Numbered from the stretch's first letter, positions 1 through 8,675 are shown. The stretch is 45,129 nt of DNA from Methanosarcinaceae archaeon (GCA_016932675.1 JAFGCK010000141.1:1-45129), one strand, 5' to 3'. Translations and numbers: made by a program. The notes: a model not told the origin generated them from the letters alone.

Positions 1-483
1 GAATATCAGCGACAGACCGGTGCAGAATGCAATAAACAGCGTGGTCACCAGGGTAAAGAGCGGGTAATGCAGGCCTATAAGAGCGGCACCCCCTACAAAT
101 CCCACGGTCAATGGCAGCACGTACAGGAAAAAGTAGTAGATGACATCCTTGATGATGAAATTGGAAAAGATCACCCTTTCGGAGATGGGGAGGGTCCTTG
201 AGGAATAGGCCAGCAGGCTTGCCTGCCCGAAGCGCCTGTTCATGACCTCCCTTCCCAGCAGGCCGAACCCACCCACCATGGAACCCATTAAAAGGAGCAT
301 GTAATGCAGCCCCAGCAGCACTTCCGCCTGGCTTATGATCCTTCCGAATATGATCATGGAAAGTGAGAGCAGCATTGAAACGGCTGCTATGACCACCGGG
401 AAAAGGGCAAAAGCCCTGTTCCCGAAGAAAGAGGAGTGCATACGCCACTCTTCCTTCATCATGCTATTGAAGAGTTCGAACAT
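1..483 (-). CDS. ABC-2 type transporter permease, N-terminal part (runs off window)
   Basis: Membrane subunit of an ABC-2 type exporter; the substrate cannot be told. The reverse strand from ATG at 483 gives 161 residues with no stop before the window edge. The protein opens MFELFNSMMKEEWRMHSSFF, then shows hydrophobic segments at about residues 28-45 and 53-75 and two more after residue 110, with a polar loop (NRRFGQASLLAYSSRTLPIS) between them. This is the usual shape of the first half of an ABC-2 permease. The ATPase gene ends 10 bp upstream in the same direction, so the two are one operon. The C-terminal half is missing only because the window ends. Confidence 0.8.
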   Translation of the reverse strand, partial: MFELFNSMMKEEWRMHSSFFGNRAFALFPVVIAAVSMLLSLSMIIFGRIISQAEVLLGLHYMLLLMGSMVGGFGLLGREVMNRRFGQASLLAYSSRTLPISERVIFSNFIIKDVIYYFFLYVLPLTVGFVGGAALIGLHYPLFTLVTTLFIAFCTGLSLIF

Positions 484-493
484 AGCAGGCACC

Positions 494-1195
494 TCAGTTC
501 ACAAGCTCAAGGAAGAACTCTTCCAGCGGCCTCCCGCCGATCGCAGGGTCGTCCATCCTTCCCGAGAATACCAGCTTCCCATTATAGATGATTCCAATGC
601 TCGTGCATATTTCCCCGGCTATCTCCAGAATGTGGGTGGATATGAAAACGGTACCTCCCTTGCTGACATAATCCTGAAGGAAATCCTTTACCCTGCGCTG
701 CATGAGCGGGTCAAGGTTGATCAGAGGCTCATCGATCACCACTAACTCCGGCTCATGCAGGAAAGCCTGTGCCAGCATCAGTTTCTGTCTCGTGCCCCTG
801 GAAAGGTCCCTGCACAGCACATCCTTCTGCCCCGCGAAGTCAAGATAGGAGAACCACCATTCACATCTTTCTTCAAAATCCCTGAGCTTTCTTATCTTCG
901 CGACAAAATGCAGGTATTCCTCGGCTGTCAGGAAGCTTGGTGGCGTTTCCTGCTCAGGTACGATCCCCACTAGCTCCTTCACCCCCAGAGGACTGGCAAG
1001 CACATCTAGCCCATGTACCGAAATCTCACCGGATGTGGGTTCGATCTGGCCCGTCAGCATCCTGATCATCGTGGTCTTCCCGGAGCCGTTGGGGCCCAGC
1101 AGACCGAACAATTCCCCTTTTTTGACCTCAAGATCTACGTAGTCCACGGCTTTTGTATCTCCGAAGTGCTTTGAAAGGTCCCTTACAGTTATCAA
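494..1195 (-). CDS. ABC transporter ATP-binding protein (ABC-2 exporter)
   Basis: Cytoplasmic ATPase that drives the permease encoded just downstream. In the 233 residues I see Walker A GPNGSGKT (about 34-41), a Q-loop region (VPEQ), Walker B LVVIDEP (about 152-158) and the H-loop STH (about 187). The ABC signature is degenerate, LSRGTRQK instead of LSGGQ; weak signatures are common in ABC-2 ATPases (CcmA/NatA type). There is no accessory C-terminal domain. The start is ATG at 1195. A likely promoter (TATA-like ATATATCTATAAAC) sits 15-35 bp upstream, inside the tail of a dead aldo/keto reductase fragment. Confidence 0.9.
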   Translation of the reverse strand: MITVRDLSKHFGDTKAVDYVDLEVKKGELFGLLGPNGSGKTTMIRMLTGQIEPTSGEISVHGLDVLASPLGVKELVGIVPEQETPPSFLTAEEYLHFVAKIRKLRDFEERCEWWFSYLDFAGQKDVLCRDLSRGTRQKLMLAQAFLHEPELVVIDEPLINLDPLMQRRVKDFLQDYVSKGGTVFISTHILEIAGEICTSIGIIYNGKLVFSGRMDDPAIGGRPLEEFFLELVN

Positions 1196-1201
1196 GTGTA
1201 T

Positions 1202-1444
1202 CTACCTGCAATGATTTACTATGTTTATAGATATATTTTGATGATTATAAAAGTATGGGGCAAAACTCTTCTGGAGTGGAATAGTCTGACAACTGCCATC
1301 CAAGAACAACTGTTTTGCAGACTTCAGGTTCTCTTCTGCCTGAGAGATTTCACTCATACCCGAAAGCACCACAGTTACCTCCGGATTGTTCCAGACCCGG
1401 CACAGAACCCATTCAATTGAAAAAGGTGCTTTACTCCCCTCTGC
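1202..1444 (-). pseudogene. aldo/keto reductase, 3'-terminal relic
   Basis: Between the ABC ATPase and the metallo-hydrolase the minus strand holds an 80-codon open stretch bounded by stops (TAA at 1445-1447, TAG at 1202-1204). Its middle reads SIEWVLCRVWNNPEVTVVLS followed by GMSEISQAEENLKSAKQL. This matches the C-terminal signature of aldo/keto reductases (W-x-NPEVTVVLSGM ... Q-x-EEN). The catalytic Asp/Tyr/Lys/His barrel strands are absent and there is no start codon, so this is the end of a gene whose 5' part has been lost. Its last codons now overlap the promoter region of the ABC operon. I am confident of the homology; how the gene was truncated is unknown. Confidence 0.75.
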
Positions 1445-1479
1445 TTAGCGATACAGCCTGATCGGTGTGCTCTTCCGTG

Positions 1480-2607
1480 TCAGAGATCCCACCATGCTGC
1501 CGGGGGCATTTGCAGGTCTGGATCCAACAGAACGGTTTCACCTATCTGAGGGGCAATTATGTTCACTTCCCTTTCATTTGCTTCTTTTAGCGCCCTTTCT
1601 ACAGGTTCATTCCATGCGTGGTTGGCCAGTGTGAATGCTCCCCAGTGCATCAGCATCATAGTCTTACCACCCACATCCAGATTGGCCTGGACAGATTGCT
1701 CCGGTACCATATGGATATCCGGCCATCTCCGGTCATATTGGGCACCCTCGATGAGGGTGATATCAAAAGGTCCGTATTTTTCTCCGATCTTTTTAAAATG
1801 CAGGCCATAACCGCCGTCTCCACTGATATAGATCCGATTCCTGTTACCTAGGATGACCCATCCTCCCCACAGTGTGGTATCGATGCTGAACGGATCTCTT
1901 CCGGAGCTGTGTCTGGACGGCGTCAGAGCAACGGTCAGGCCCTGATACTCCGTTTCTTCCCACCAGTTGAGTTCTGTGATTTTTTCTTCCGGAATACCCC
2001 ATCGTATCAGGTGAGCACTGCACCCAAGAGGAACAAAGAAATGCGATACCTTGCTGTTCATTTTTACAATAGACTGGTAATCCAGGTGATCATAATGGTC
2101 GTGTGTAATGAAAACTGCATCAATGGGCGGCATTTCATCAATAAGATGCAGCAGGATATCTTCACTGTACTCATATCTCTTTATTCCCGCAAATGAAAAA
2201 GGTGAGGCAACAGGACTCAGCATCGGGTCTGCCAATAACTTTTTGTTATCAATGCTGAGCAGAAAAGCAGAGTGGCCCAACCACGTCAGGCTATCGTTCT
2301 CACTGTTTACCTGGTCCCAGTCAATAGCAGAAACAGGAATCGGGGCGGCAGGATCGCGGTCTTTGGGTCCGGAAGCAGAAGCGTTGTTCGATGATGGGAA
2401 CTCAAGGGGATTTGCAAATACCCTTGTTGGAACATCATTAACGAATTTACCATCTGCATAATTAGTTAATTGTTGATAGGTTTCTTTTTGTTCTGCCGCT
2501 GGACTCCCACCGAAAGCCGGGTGCATGTTCATAAGTAATATGGCACCTGCACAAAATAGGAGCAGGGGACAGAATAAATATAACACGATCCTTTTGATTT
2601 TTTTCAT
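1480..2607 (-). CDS. Membrane-anchored metallo-beta-lactamase fold hydrolase (Lactamase_B_2 / NAPE-PLD-like)
   Basis: A 375-residue metallo-hydrolase. The N-terminus (KKIKRIVLYLFCPLLLFCAG, then AILLM) is a signal anchor, so the catalytic domain is probably outside the membrane. The metal motif H-x-H-x-D-H is complete: HDHYDH at residues 169-174. Further ligands are the His in PSRHSSGRD, the Asp in ISGDGGYG and the His in LMHWGAF. Order and spacing fit the COG2220 group, which includes NAPE-phospholipase D and RomA-like proteins. Residues 35-100 are a polar linker rich in Pro, Ser and Asn. The start is ATG 2607 with AGGGGC about 7 nt upstream. The substrate is unknown; a phosphodiester or lipid head group is a family-based guess. 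Confidence 0.85.
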   Translation of the reverse strand: MKKIKRIVLYLFCPLLLFCAGAILLMNMHPAFGGSPAAEQKETYQQLTNYADGKFVNDVPTRVFANPLEFPSSNNASASGPKDRDPAAPIPVSAIDWDQVNSENDSLTWLGHSAFLLSIDNKKLLADPMLSPVASPFSFAGIKRYEYSEDILLHLIDEMPPIDAVFITHDHYDHLDYQSIVKMNSKVSHFFVPLGCSAHLIRWGIPEEKITELNWWEETEYQGLTVALTPSRHSSGRDPFSIDTTLWGGWVILGNRNRIYISGDGGYGLHFKKIGEKYGPFDITLIEGAQYDRRWPDIHMVPEQSVQANLDVGGKTMMLMHWGAFTLANHAWNEPVERALKEANEREVNIIAPQIGETVLLDPDLQMPPAAWWDL

Positions 2608-2616
2608 ATACTGCCC

Positions 2617-2715
2617 CTATAAACTCATTTCATTATCTCGGTCAGGATCGGATATAAAGTTCAATACCGTGCTGCTGGCCTGATAAAACATTGCAATGGT
2701 CCGGTCCGCTTTCAT
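2617..2715 (-). CDS. Possible small ORF (32 aa) upstream of the metallo-hydrolase
   Basis: The minus strand has ATG at 2715 preceded by a strong Shine-Dalgarno sequence (AAGAGGAG, 5 nt spacing). It opens a 32-codon frame, MKADRTIAMFYQASSTVLNF and so on, that stops at 2617, nine bases before the metallo-hydrolase start. The ribosome binding site is better than that of many genes here. I recognise no family. It may be a real small protein, a translated leader that couples to the downstream gene, or the 5' stub of a lost gene. Confidence 0.35.
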   Translation of the reverse strand: MKADRTIAMFYQASSTVLNFISDPDRDNEMSL

Positions 2716-2863
2716 AAAGACTCCTCTTTTATCCTTAACCTGTTCTTTCATGAAATATCTCAATGATTGATCAGTAATTTATGTACTAGAGACGATTTTT
2801 GTTATATACTTATGTATGCATTTACAAAAGAAATATAAAGCAGCAAAGAATTCAAGTTCCCGG

Positions 2864-3565
2864 ATGCCTTCCACAGAACCCTCAGAAAATGCAACAACTC
2901 AGCTCCCCGGGGATTATGATACCAGGGTCTCCTCTGTTCTCCCCTTTTACTCATTTTTCCACCAGGAGACGATCAACCTTATTGAATCACTGCCATCACC
3001 ACCAAAAGTGTGGATGGATACGGGATGCGGCACAGGTTCACTGATAAGCAAGGCAATCGGGCAGTTTCCCGACACTAAATTCCTTATGATTGACCCTTCA
3101 GAAAGAATGCTTGAACTTGCAAAGGAAAAGCTCTCATCCTGCAGCAACAAGAAACTTGATTTCCTGCGAGCCTCAGCAACACAGGAATTCTCACAGCACC
3201 TTGAAGAAAGACCGGACGTTATCACCGCCATCCAGTGCCACCATTATCTTGACCTTGATAACAGGGCTAAAGCCTTAAAGATGTGTTATGGATTGCTTGA
3301 AGAAAATGGTATCTTTGTTACCTTCGAGAACATAAGTCCATTGACCGAAGAAGGTATCGTTATCGGGAAAAGATACTGGGGCAGGTACCAGTCAGAACGT
3401 GGCAGAAGCGATAAAGAGGTAGAGGTCTATCTTGAACGCTTTGGAACCGAGTATTTCCCCCTGACAGTTGAAGAGCATCTGGAGCTGTTGAGAAAAACAG
3501 GATTCAGAACCGTGGAACTTTTCTGGTACTCATATATGCAGGCTGGTTTTTACTGCATCAAATGA
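2864..3565 (+). CDS. Class I SAM-dependent methyltransferase
   Basis: A small Rossmann-fold methyltransferase of about 233 residues. Motif I is VWMDTGCGTGSLISKA (canonical D-x-G-x-G-T-G), followed by the acidic strand end MIDPSERMLELA and by ITAIQCHHYLD in the motif IV region. The substrate cannot be read from sequence. A frame open from ATG 2816 would add 16 basic residues. However, a good TATA box (TTATATAC, 2802-2809) predicts transcription from about 2830, so I prefer ATG 2864. The gene stands alone and is divergent from the metallo-hydrolase. Confidence 0.8.
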   Translation: MPSTEPSENATTQLPGDYDTRVSSVLPFYSFFHQETINLIESLPSPPKVWMDTGCGTGSLISKAIGQFPDTKFLMIDPSERMLELAKEKLSSCSNKKLDFLRASATQEFSQHLEERPDVITAIQCHHYLDLDNRAKALKMCYGLLEENGIFVTFENISPLTEEGIVIGKRYWGRYQSERGRSDKEVEVYLERFGTEYFPLTVEEHLELLRKTGFRTVELFWYSYMQAGFYCIK

Positions 3566-3716
3566 TAATTTCCAGCAATCTTAAATCCCATACCCGACAA
3601 CCTTCAATAGGAACGGGAAAAAAGAACTCCCTCATTCTTCGATTAAGGGATATTGGAGGAGAGAAGGTAAATCTCCAGTTGGGATTCCATATAAGGTGAT
3701 AGCTATAGAAAATGGG

Positions 3717-4043
3717 ATGAATGAAAACTCAAGCAGTACTGAAGTTCATGACACGCCGGTTATTCCTGTTATCCAGGCCGGGGAAGCCGCGGAACCTGAA
3801 CTGGATGAAGCCGGATATTTCGTGATCTCAATCCATCCGGAAAAAATGACCATCCTTGCCAGACACTATTCCTATGATAAGGAACTGCTGAGGGTCATCG
3901 AGGGACGGGATGCAAGGTCGATCTACCGCACCATTATCAAATACAGGTGGGCAAGTACACTGAAACATGCCGCATACCTTGGACAGGAACTTACAAGGAC
4001 CGAAATGGCAATGAAAGCCGGATCAGTATATATTCAGGGATAG
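3717..4043 (+). CDS. DUF4346 family protein
   Basis: A short protein (108 aa from ATG 3717) whose C-terminal 80 residues match the DUF4346 pattern: a D-x-x-GYFVI strand, HPEKMTILARHYSYD, a V-I-x-G-x-x-A-x-x-I-Y helix, and HAAYLGQELTRTE..A...G near the end. DUF4346 also occurs as a tail on methanogen proteins related to MtrA and thymidylate-synthase-like proteins, but its function is not known to me. The first 25 residues are polar and probably disordered. A GTG at 3696 could add 7 residues; a TATA-like CATATAAGG at 3689-3697 lies 20-28 nt before ATG 3717 and favours a leaderless start there. No partner gene is evident. Confidence 0.7.
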   Translation: MNENSSSTEVHDTPVIPVIQAGEAAEPELDEAGYFVISIHPEKMTILARHYSYDKELLRVIEGRDARSIYRTIIKYRWASTLKHAAYLGQELTRTEMAMKAGSVYIQG

Positions 4044-4108
4044 GCTAAATCCTGCATTCCAGAACAAAAAGAGATAAATCTTTAATCAATCGCAGCCAAG
4101 TCTTATAT

Positions 4109-5242
4109 ATGCCCCCTTCCCAACCAGCCCTGGATGAGGATACCCTCAGTTCAAGCACACGCAAGCACATATCCCGGATGCTTAACAGCCTGCCGGAATC
4201 CCTGAAAGATGCCGGCAGAGAAACAGTGGTACAGATCGTCTGTGATGAACTGCGGAAAATGCCTGTGCCTATCCTGGGATCAATACTTGCAAAGGCCGTT
4301 GAGAAACAGTTCGGAGGGGAAAAGGCCACCGATGAATCTGTATATGAACTGGGGGAAATGCTCCGGAGCATGCAGGATTCCGATGAAGGGCTCAGAAGAG
4401 AGCTTGAAAATATCAACATCTTCCTGCCAGAGGTCATGAACGCCATAAATTCACTGGAACAGCTGATGCAGGAGGAAAATACCCCCGACCTGCGGGTGCT
4501 CAGCTCAGCACCTGACCTGAAATACCCCCTGGGTGACAATGAGCTGCGCATCATACTTTCAAATACTGGCGGCTCATCTGTTATGGTGGACGAGATTCTT
4601 CTGGAAGTAGAGAAGTGGGAACCTGAGGCCACAGTGGACTTCAGCATGCCTGCCGCCCCCATGCAGATGCTTTTCCTTAAAGCGCAGCTCTCAGTTGAAC
4701 AGAGAGAATATCCTCTCCTGCAAATCAACGGTGTACCGCCACGTATCTTCGGCGAGCGCGGGAGTGATGCGGAGGTCGTAGTGATACAGCTCTCATCCCT
4801 CCATAATGCCAGATACGGCCTGCGGCTCAAAATAAGCTGGCAGGACCTTTCCACCGGTAAGAAAGATGTCCTCTTCCATCCGGCAGGAACAGAACCTCCA
4901 ATGATCTTTCCCTTCACCTATGCACCCGGCTGGAAACAGGACATACTGCCGGAGAAAATCCTGGAACATGAGAAGGTTTTCCTGCTGATGGACCTGAAAT
5001 TCAGGAAAGTGCTCGCAATACTGGAAGAAGTTTATGCAGGAAAGGAGGAGAACATCCAGCAAGCCAATGAACAGCTTTTGAGCATCGGACTGAACGCAGG
5101 CATCATGTCCATGCCGGGGATCGATAGCATGCTGGACACATTCGGAACCGCTTTTGTCAGCCTTGCCCCCGATGATAACAAAAAAGATGCAAAGAACCTG
5201 CTCCAGGAGATACGTTCAAGGATGCCCGGAAACAGTGTCTGA
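4109..5242 (+). CDS. Conserved hypothetical protein, helical N-terminus and beta-rich middle
   Basis: A soluble 377-residue protein of no family I recognise. Residues 15-120 look alpha-helical and charged (KHISRMLNSLPESLKDAG; LRRELENINIFLPEVMNAIN). Residues about 125-290 look beta-rich, like an Ig-like or C2-like domain (YPLGDNELRIILSNTGGSSV; VVVIQLSSLHNARYGLRLKI). The last 80 residues are helical again. There is no signal peptide, membrane segment or metal motif. ATG 4109 is within leaderless distance (about 27 nt) of a TTTAAT box at 4080-4085. It follows the DUF4346 gene by 65 bp in the same direction but seems to have its own promoter. Confidence 0.65.
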   Translation: MPPSQPALDEDTLSSSTRKHISRMLNSLPESLKDAGRETVVQIVCDELRKMPVPILGSILAKAVEKQFGGEKATDESVYELGEMLRSMQDSDEGLRRELENINIFLPEVMNAINSLEQLMQEENTPDLRVLSSAPDLKYPLGDNELRIILSNTGGSSVMVDEILLEVEKWEPEATVDFSMPAAPMQMLFLKAQLSVEQREYPLLQINGVPPRIFGERGSDAEVVVIQLSSLHNARYGLRLKISWQDLSTGKKDVLFHPAGTEPPMIFPFTYAPGWKQDILPEKILEHEKVFLLMDLKFRKVLAILEEVYAGKEENIQQANEQLLSIGLNAGIMSMPGIDSMLDTFGTAFVSLAPDDNKKDAKNLLQEIRSRMPGNSV

Positions 5243-5448
5243 TCCACTCTTGCATTTTTGGCATTAGCACAATGGCCATCATGCTGATATGCCTGGCACT
5301 GTTGAGAGAACATGAGCACAGCACTTCCTGATGCCATGACAGGGGAAAATCTGACTGACCTGCAAAATGCATATATCGGATCATGTCCTGGATTTATTTA
5401 GGGAGATACTGCAACATCCCAACTATAAACTACCATGGGGGTAATATA

Positions 5449-6507
5449 GTGGTAAATATCAGACCTTTCACTAAAGAGGATAACAAGACCCTTCTGAATA
5501 TAGAGAAACTGTGTCCGCAGGGTGATGAAAGACTTGCAATCGTATTTGACATGGGACCAGACCTGACAGCAAGATACGAACTCTATGACAACTGGGAGAT
5601 AATGGTGGCTGAAGAGAATGATCAGACCGCAGGATGGATTGGATGGACAGTGAAACGCAATCCTGAAGAGCAATACATATACATGGCAGAAGTGATGGTT
5701 CATCCGGATTTCCGGAGAAAGGGAATTGGCATAGATCTTATAAGAGAGGCTGAGGAGCATGCAAGGAGGATCAAGGCAACACACCTTTACTGCTATGTAT
5801 ATGGATCGGACCAGGCTTCCACCGGTCTTATGGACAGGCTGGGCTATATCCGGGAAAAAGAGGTCAGGATATGCGAGATGTCAGCCTACAGGAAAGAAAG
5901 AGTGGACCCGAAATATGAACTGGAGCGCATTGAGGACAAAGACATCCTTGAAGCCGTTGGACTGCTGAACCGCTATTATGCCGGCAGGACGCATTTCACT
6001 CCCTTCACAACTGAAAGCTTCCGGGAATATGCAAACCAGATACTCGGATATGGACTTGAGAATTTCCTGATAGCCAAAGACAACGGGAAGATAGTTGCAT
6101 GCGGTGGTTTCTGGGACAGCGCCGTGCTGATCGAGATGGCCTACACGAAAGAGCCCTTTCTCTGGAAAAGCATGTCAAAGGTACTTGGAATTCTCAGGCA
6201 CTTCACTGCCATGCCAAAGATACCTCCTGAAGGTGAGTTCTTCAAGTTCCGCCTGATCGTGGACCATGCGTTCGAAGCCGGATATGAGGATGCAATGGAA
6301 GAGGTCTTCTGCTACTGTAATAATATTATGTACGATACCAGATGTGAGTACTTCGGAACCTATATCGATCCGGGGGATCCCCTGCTTGAAGTGATCAAAC
6401 ACCACAGACCCCAGTTCGGGAGTATGTACCTCTACGCCAAACCAATTGCAAGAAAACTCCCGGACTTCAGTTCGCTCTATGTGGACTGCAGGGATACGAT
6501 ATTGTAA
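5449..6507 (+). CDS. GNAT family N-acetyltransferase (two-domain)
   Basis: The N-terminal 150 residues form a clear GNAT domain: IRPFTKEDNKTLLNIEKLCP at the start and the acetyl-CoA motif VMVHPDFRRKGIGIDLIREA with its R-x-x-G-x-G core. The C-terminal half (from about residue 160) looks like a second, divergent GNAT-like fold (FLIAKDNGKIVACGGFWDSA). The substrate is unknown. The frame is open from 5383, but I place the start at GTG 5449 because GGGGGT (5437-5442) lies 6 nt upstream and the GNAT domain begins immediately after it (352 aa). It is followed 59 bp later by dinB, which has its own upstream AT-rich region. Confidence 0.82.
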   Translation: MVNIRPFTKEDNKTLLNIEKLCPQGDERLAIVFDMGPDLTARYELYDNWEIMVAEENDQTAGWIGWTVKRNPEEQYIYMAEVMVHPDFRRKGIGIDLIREAEEHARRIKATHLYCYVYGSDQASTGLMDRLGYIREKEVRICEMSAYRKERVDPKYELERIEDKDILEAVGLLNRYYAGRTHFTPFTTESFREYANQILGYGLENFLIAKDNGKIVACGGFWDSAVLIEMAYTKEPFLWKSMSKVLGILRHFTAMPKIPPEGEFFKFRLIVDHAFEAGYEDAMEEVFCYCNNIMYDTRCEYFGTYIDPGDPLLEVIKHHRPQFGSMYLYAKPIARKLPDFSSLYVDCRDTIL

Positions 6508-6566
6508 CCCGTACAGCAGGAACAAAAAGAGTTAACCATAAAAACCCTCCCTCCTAAATACAAGCA

Positions 6567-7655
6567 ATGGAACGCGTGATAATTCATGTTGATATGGACT
6601 ATTTCTATGCTGCCATTGAGGAGAGGGAGGACCCCTCCCTTAAGGGTAAGGCAGTGGTCGTCTGCATGTACTCCAGCCGGGGTGAGCAGGGCGGGGCTGT
6701 GAGCACCTCTAATTATGTTGCAAGGGAAATAGGTATCCGTTCTGCCATGCCATGCAGACAGGCAAAGGCCCTGAATCCTGATGCCGTTTTTCTTCCCGTA
6801 CGTAAGCAGTTCTACGAGGAGGTTTCGGACAATGTGATGGAGATACTGCGTTCCAATGCCGACAGTGAGGAAGCCTTTGAAAAAATAAGCATAGACGAAG
6901 CTTTCCTTGAGGTCACAAACTCTTCATGCTCTGATCCCGGACGTGCAGGAGAGATCGGCATGAGGATCAAGGAAGAGATCAGGATCCGGGAGAAGATAAC
7001 ATGTTCGGTAGGCATCGGCCCCAACAAGCTGATCGCAAAAATGGCATCCTCGTTCCAAAAACCAGACGGTATAACTATTGTAAGACCCGAAGAAGTAAGG
7101 GATTTCCTAAAGCCCATGCCGGTTAAAAAACTATGGGGCATAGGCAAAGTCACTGAAGAAAGACTTGCTGAAATGGGGGTTAGGACAATTGGCGACCTGG
7201 AAGAACATGACATACAGGAACTTATCAGTGTTTTCGGGAAGAACAGGGGGACCTGGCTCAAGCAGGCTGCAGCGGGAAGGGATGAAACGCCTGTGAAAGA
7301 GAGAACTGCAACCGATCAGATCGGCAGGATGGCCTCCCTTGAACATGATACCAGGGATGAGGGAATGATATTCTCATTACTTGACGAACTTGAAAATGAC
7401 GTGATGGCCAGGGCCAGATCCCGCAAGGTCAGTTTCAGGTCAGCTACCGTAACAGTTATTTTATCGAATTTCAAAATGTCTACGAAAAGCCGGACCTTCA
7501 GCCACCCCGTCTCCGATATGGGATCCCTTCATGAGAGCGCAGCAGAAATGATGCAGCAATTCCTTGAAGAAACAACATTGAACTTCAGGCGCATAGGAGT
7601 GCGGGTTGGCGATTTGCATGAGATGACAGGACAGAAGAGCCTGTTCGATTTCTGA
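6567..7655 (+). CDS. dinB: DNA polymerase IV (Y-family, DinB)
   Basis: Translesion DNA polymerase of 362 residues, the full usual length. The catalytic metal ligands are visible: IIHVDMDYFYA (Asp9, Asp11) and SIDEAF (Asp110, Glu111). The thumb has the HhH stretch VKKLWGIGKVTEERLAEMGV. The little-finger domain ends in the extreme C-terminal peptide GQKSLFDF, a PCNA-interacting (PIP) box of the Q-x-x-L/M-x-x-F/Y kind, so the polymerase should be tethered to the sliding clamp. The stop codon overlaps the ribosome binding site (TGAGG) of the ion channel gene that follows after 8 bp, which implies one mRNA. Confidence 0.95.
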   Translation: MERVIIHVDMDYFYAAIEEREDPSLKGKAVVVCMYSSRGEQGGAVSTSNYVAREIGIRSAMPCRQAKALNPDAVFLPVRKQFYEEVSDNVMEILRSNADSEEAFEKISIDEAFLEVTNSSCSDPGRAGEIGMRIKEEIRIREKITCSVGIGPNKLIAKMASSFQKPDGITIVRPEEVRDFLKPMPVKKLWGIGKVTEERLAEMGVRTIGDLEEHDIQELISVFGKNRGTWLKQAAAGRDETPVKERTATDQIGRMASLEHDTRDEGMIFSLLDELENDVMARARSRKVSFRSATVTVILSNFKMSTKSRTFSHPVSDMGSLHESAAEMMQQFLEETTLNFRRIGVRVGDLHEMTGQKSLFDF

Positions 7656-7663
7656 GGAAAAAC

Positions 7664-8518
7664 ATGGCTGCAATTGACAATGAGAACAGGGACAACAGGC
7701 CGGGTAGCAGCAAGTGGAGATCTGCACTGTACGATGTTATCTTCGAGGCTGACACACCGGCCGGAAAAGATTTTGATCTTTTGCTGATCGTAAGCATACT
7801 GCTGAGCGTTTTTGTCGTAATGCTTGACAGTATCGGTTCTATGAGAATGGTCTACGGCCAGCTGATCTATGAGCTTGAGTGGTTCTTCACCATCCTCTTT
7901 ACCATAGAATATGTGCTGCGCATTATATGTGTGCGTGACAGGACGAAATACATTCTCAGTCCCTTTGGCATTGTTGACCTTGTATCGATAGTACCTACAT
8001 ACCTGAGCCTCTTTTTGCCAGGCAGCCAGTTCCTGCTGGTGATCAGGGTGCTCAGAGTGCTGAGGGTGTTCCGTGTCCTCAAACTGGTACAATATGTAAG
8101 TGAAGCGGAGATGCTCTCCAGAGCACTACGTGCCAGCAGGCAGAAGATCACCATTTTTCTCTTCACGGTGCTTACACTTGTGGTCATACTGGGATCGCTC
8201 ATGTACCTTATTGAAGGTGAAGAGAACGGTTTTACCAGCATACCCACCAGTATTTTCTGGGCGATCGTGACCCTTACTACTGTGGGTTTCGGTGACATCG
8301 TCCCACAGACACCCCTGGGAAGGATACTTGCATCTGTGATAATGATACTTGGTTACAGCATAATAGCTGTCCCCACCGGTATTGTGACCTCTGAGATCAG
8401 TTTCGCTTCCATTGAAGAAAGGAAGAGGAACAAGCCGGAAAGGACCTGCGTCAGCTGCGGATATTCAGACCATGATACAGATGCTCTTTTCTGCAAGCGC
8501 TGCGGTAAAAGGCTCTGA
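7664..8518 (+). CDS. Voltage-gated potassium channel with C-terminal zinc ribbon
   Basis: A six-helix K+ channel subunit (284 aa) of the KvAP/Kv type. S1-S3 lie at about 38-115. The voltage sensor S4 carries positive charges every third residue (R128, R131, R134, R137, K140). The selectivity filter is TTVGFGD (205-211) between S5 and S6. After S6 comes a short cytoplasmic tail ending in a zinc ribbon, C-x2-C-x11-C-x2-C (C262, C265, C277, C280). There is no RCK or cyclic-nucleotide domain, so the ribbon is the only regulatory module. The ribosome binding site TGAGG overlaps the dinB stop codon, so the two genes are translationally linked. Confidence 0.9.
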   Translation: MAAIDNENRDNRPGSSKWRSALYDVIFEADTPAGKDFDLLLIVSILLSVFVVMLDSIGSMRMVYGQLIYELEWFFTILFTIEYVLRIICVRDRTKYILSPFGIVDLVSIVPTYLSLFLPGSQFLLVIRVLRVLRVFRVLKLVQYVSEAEMLSRALRASRQKITIFLFTVLTLVVILGSLMYLIEGEENGFTSIPTSIFWAIVTLTTVGFGDIVPQTPLGRILASVIMILGYSIIAVPTGIVTSEISFASIEERKRNKPERTCVSCGYSDHDTDALFCKRCGKRL

Positions 8519-8675
8519 AGGCGCAGGCTGCCTATATATTCCGGAGGCTTTCCCCCCAGTATGTTTATCATCATCATTATCATTCCTTTTTAAACAAATA
8601 CATATAAATAAGAGGACAGAACAACTTTTTTTAAAGTACTGACTGATCGTACAACCATGTTACGCTATCCTTGAT

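Noticed and set aside
5312-5401. 29-codon frame MSTALPDAMTGENLTDLQNA... resembling a rubrerythrin N-terminus
   Set aside because: Too short, no ribosome binding site and only a loose resemblance; it may be a relic but I cannot support it.
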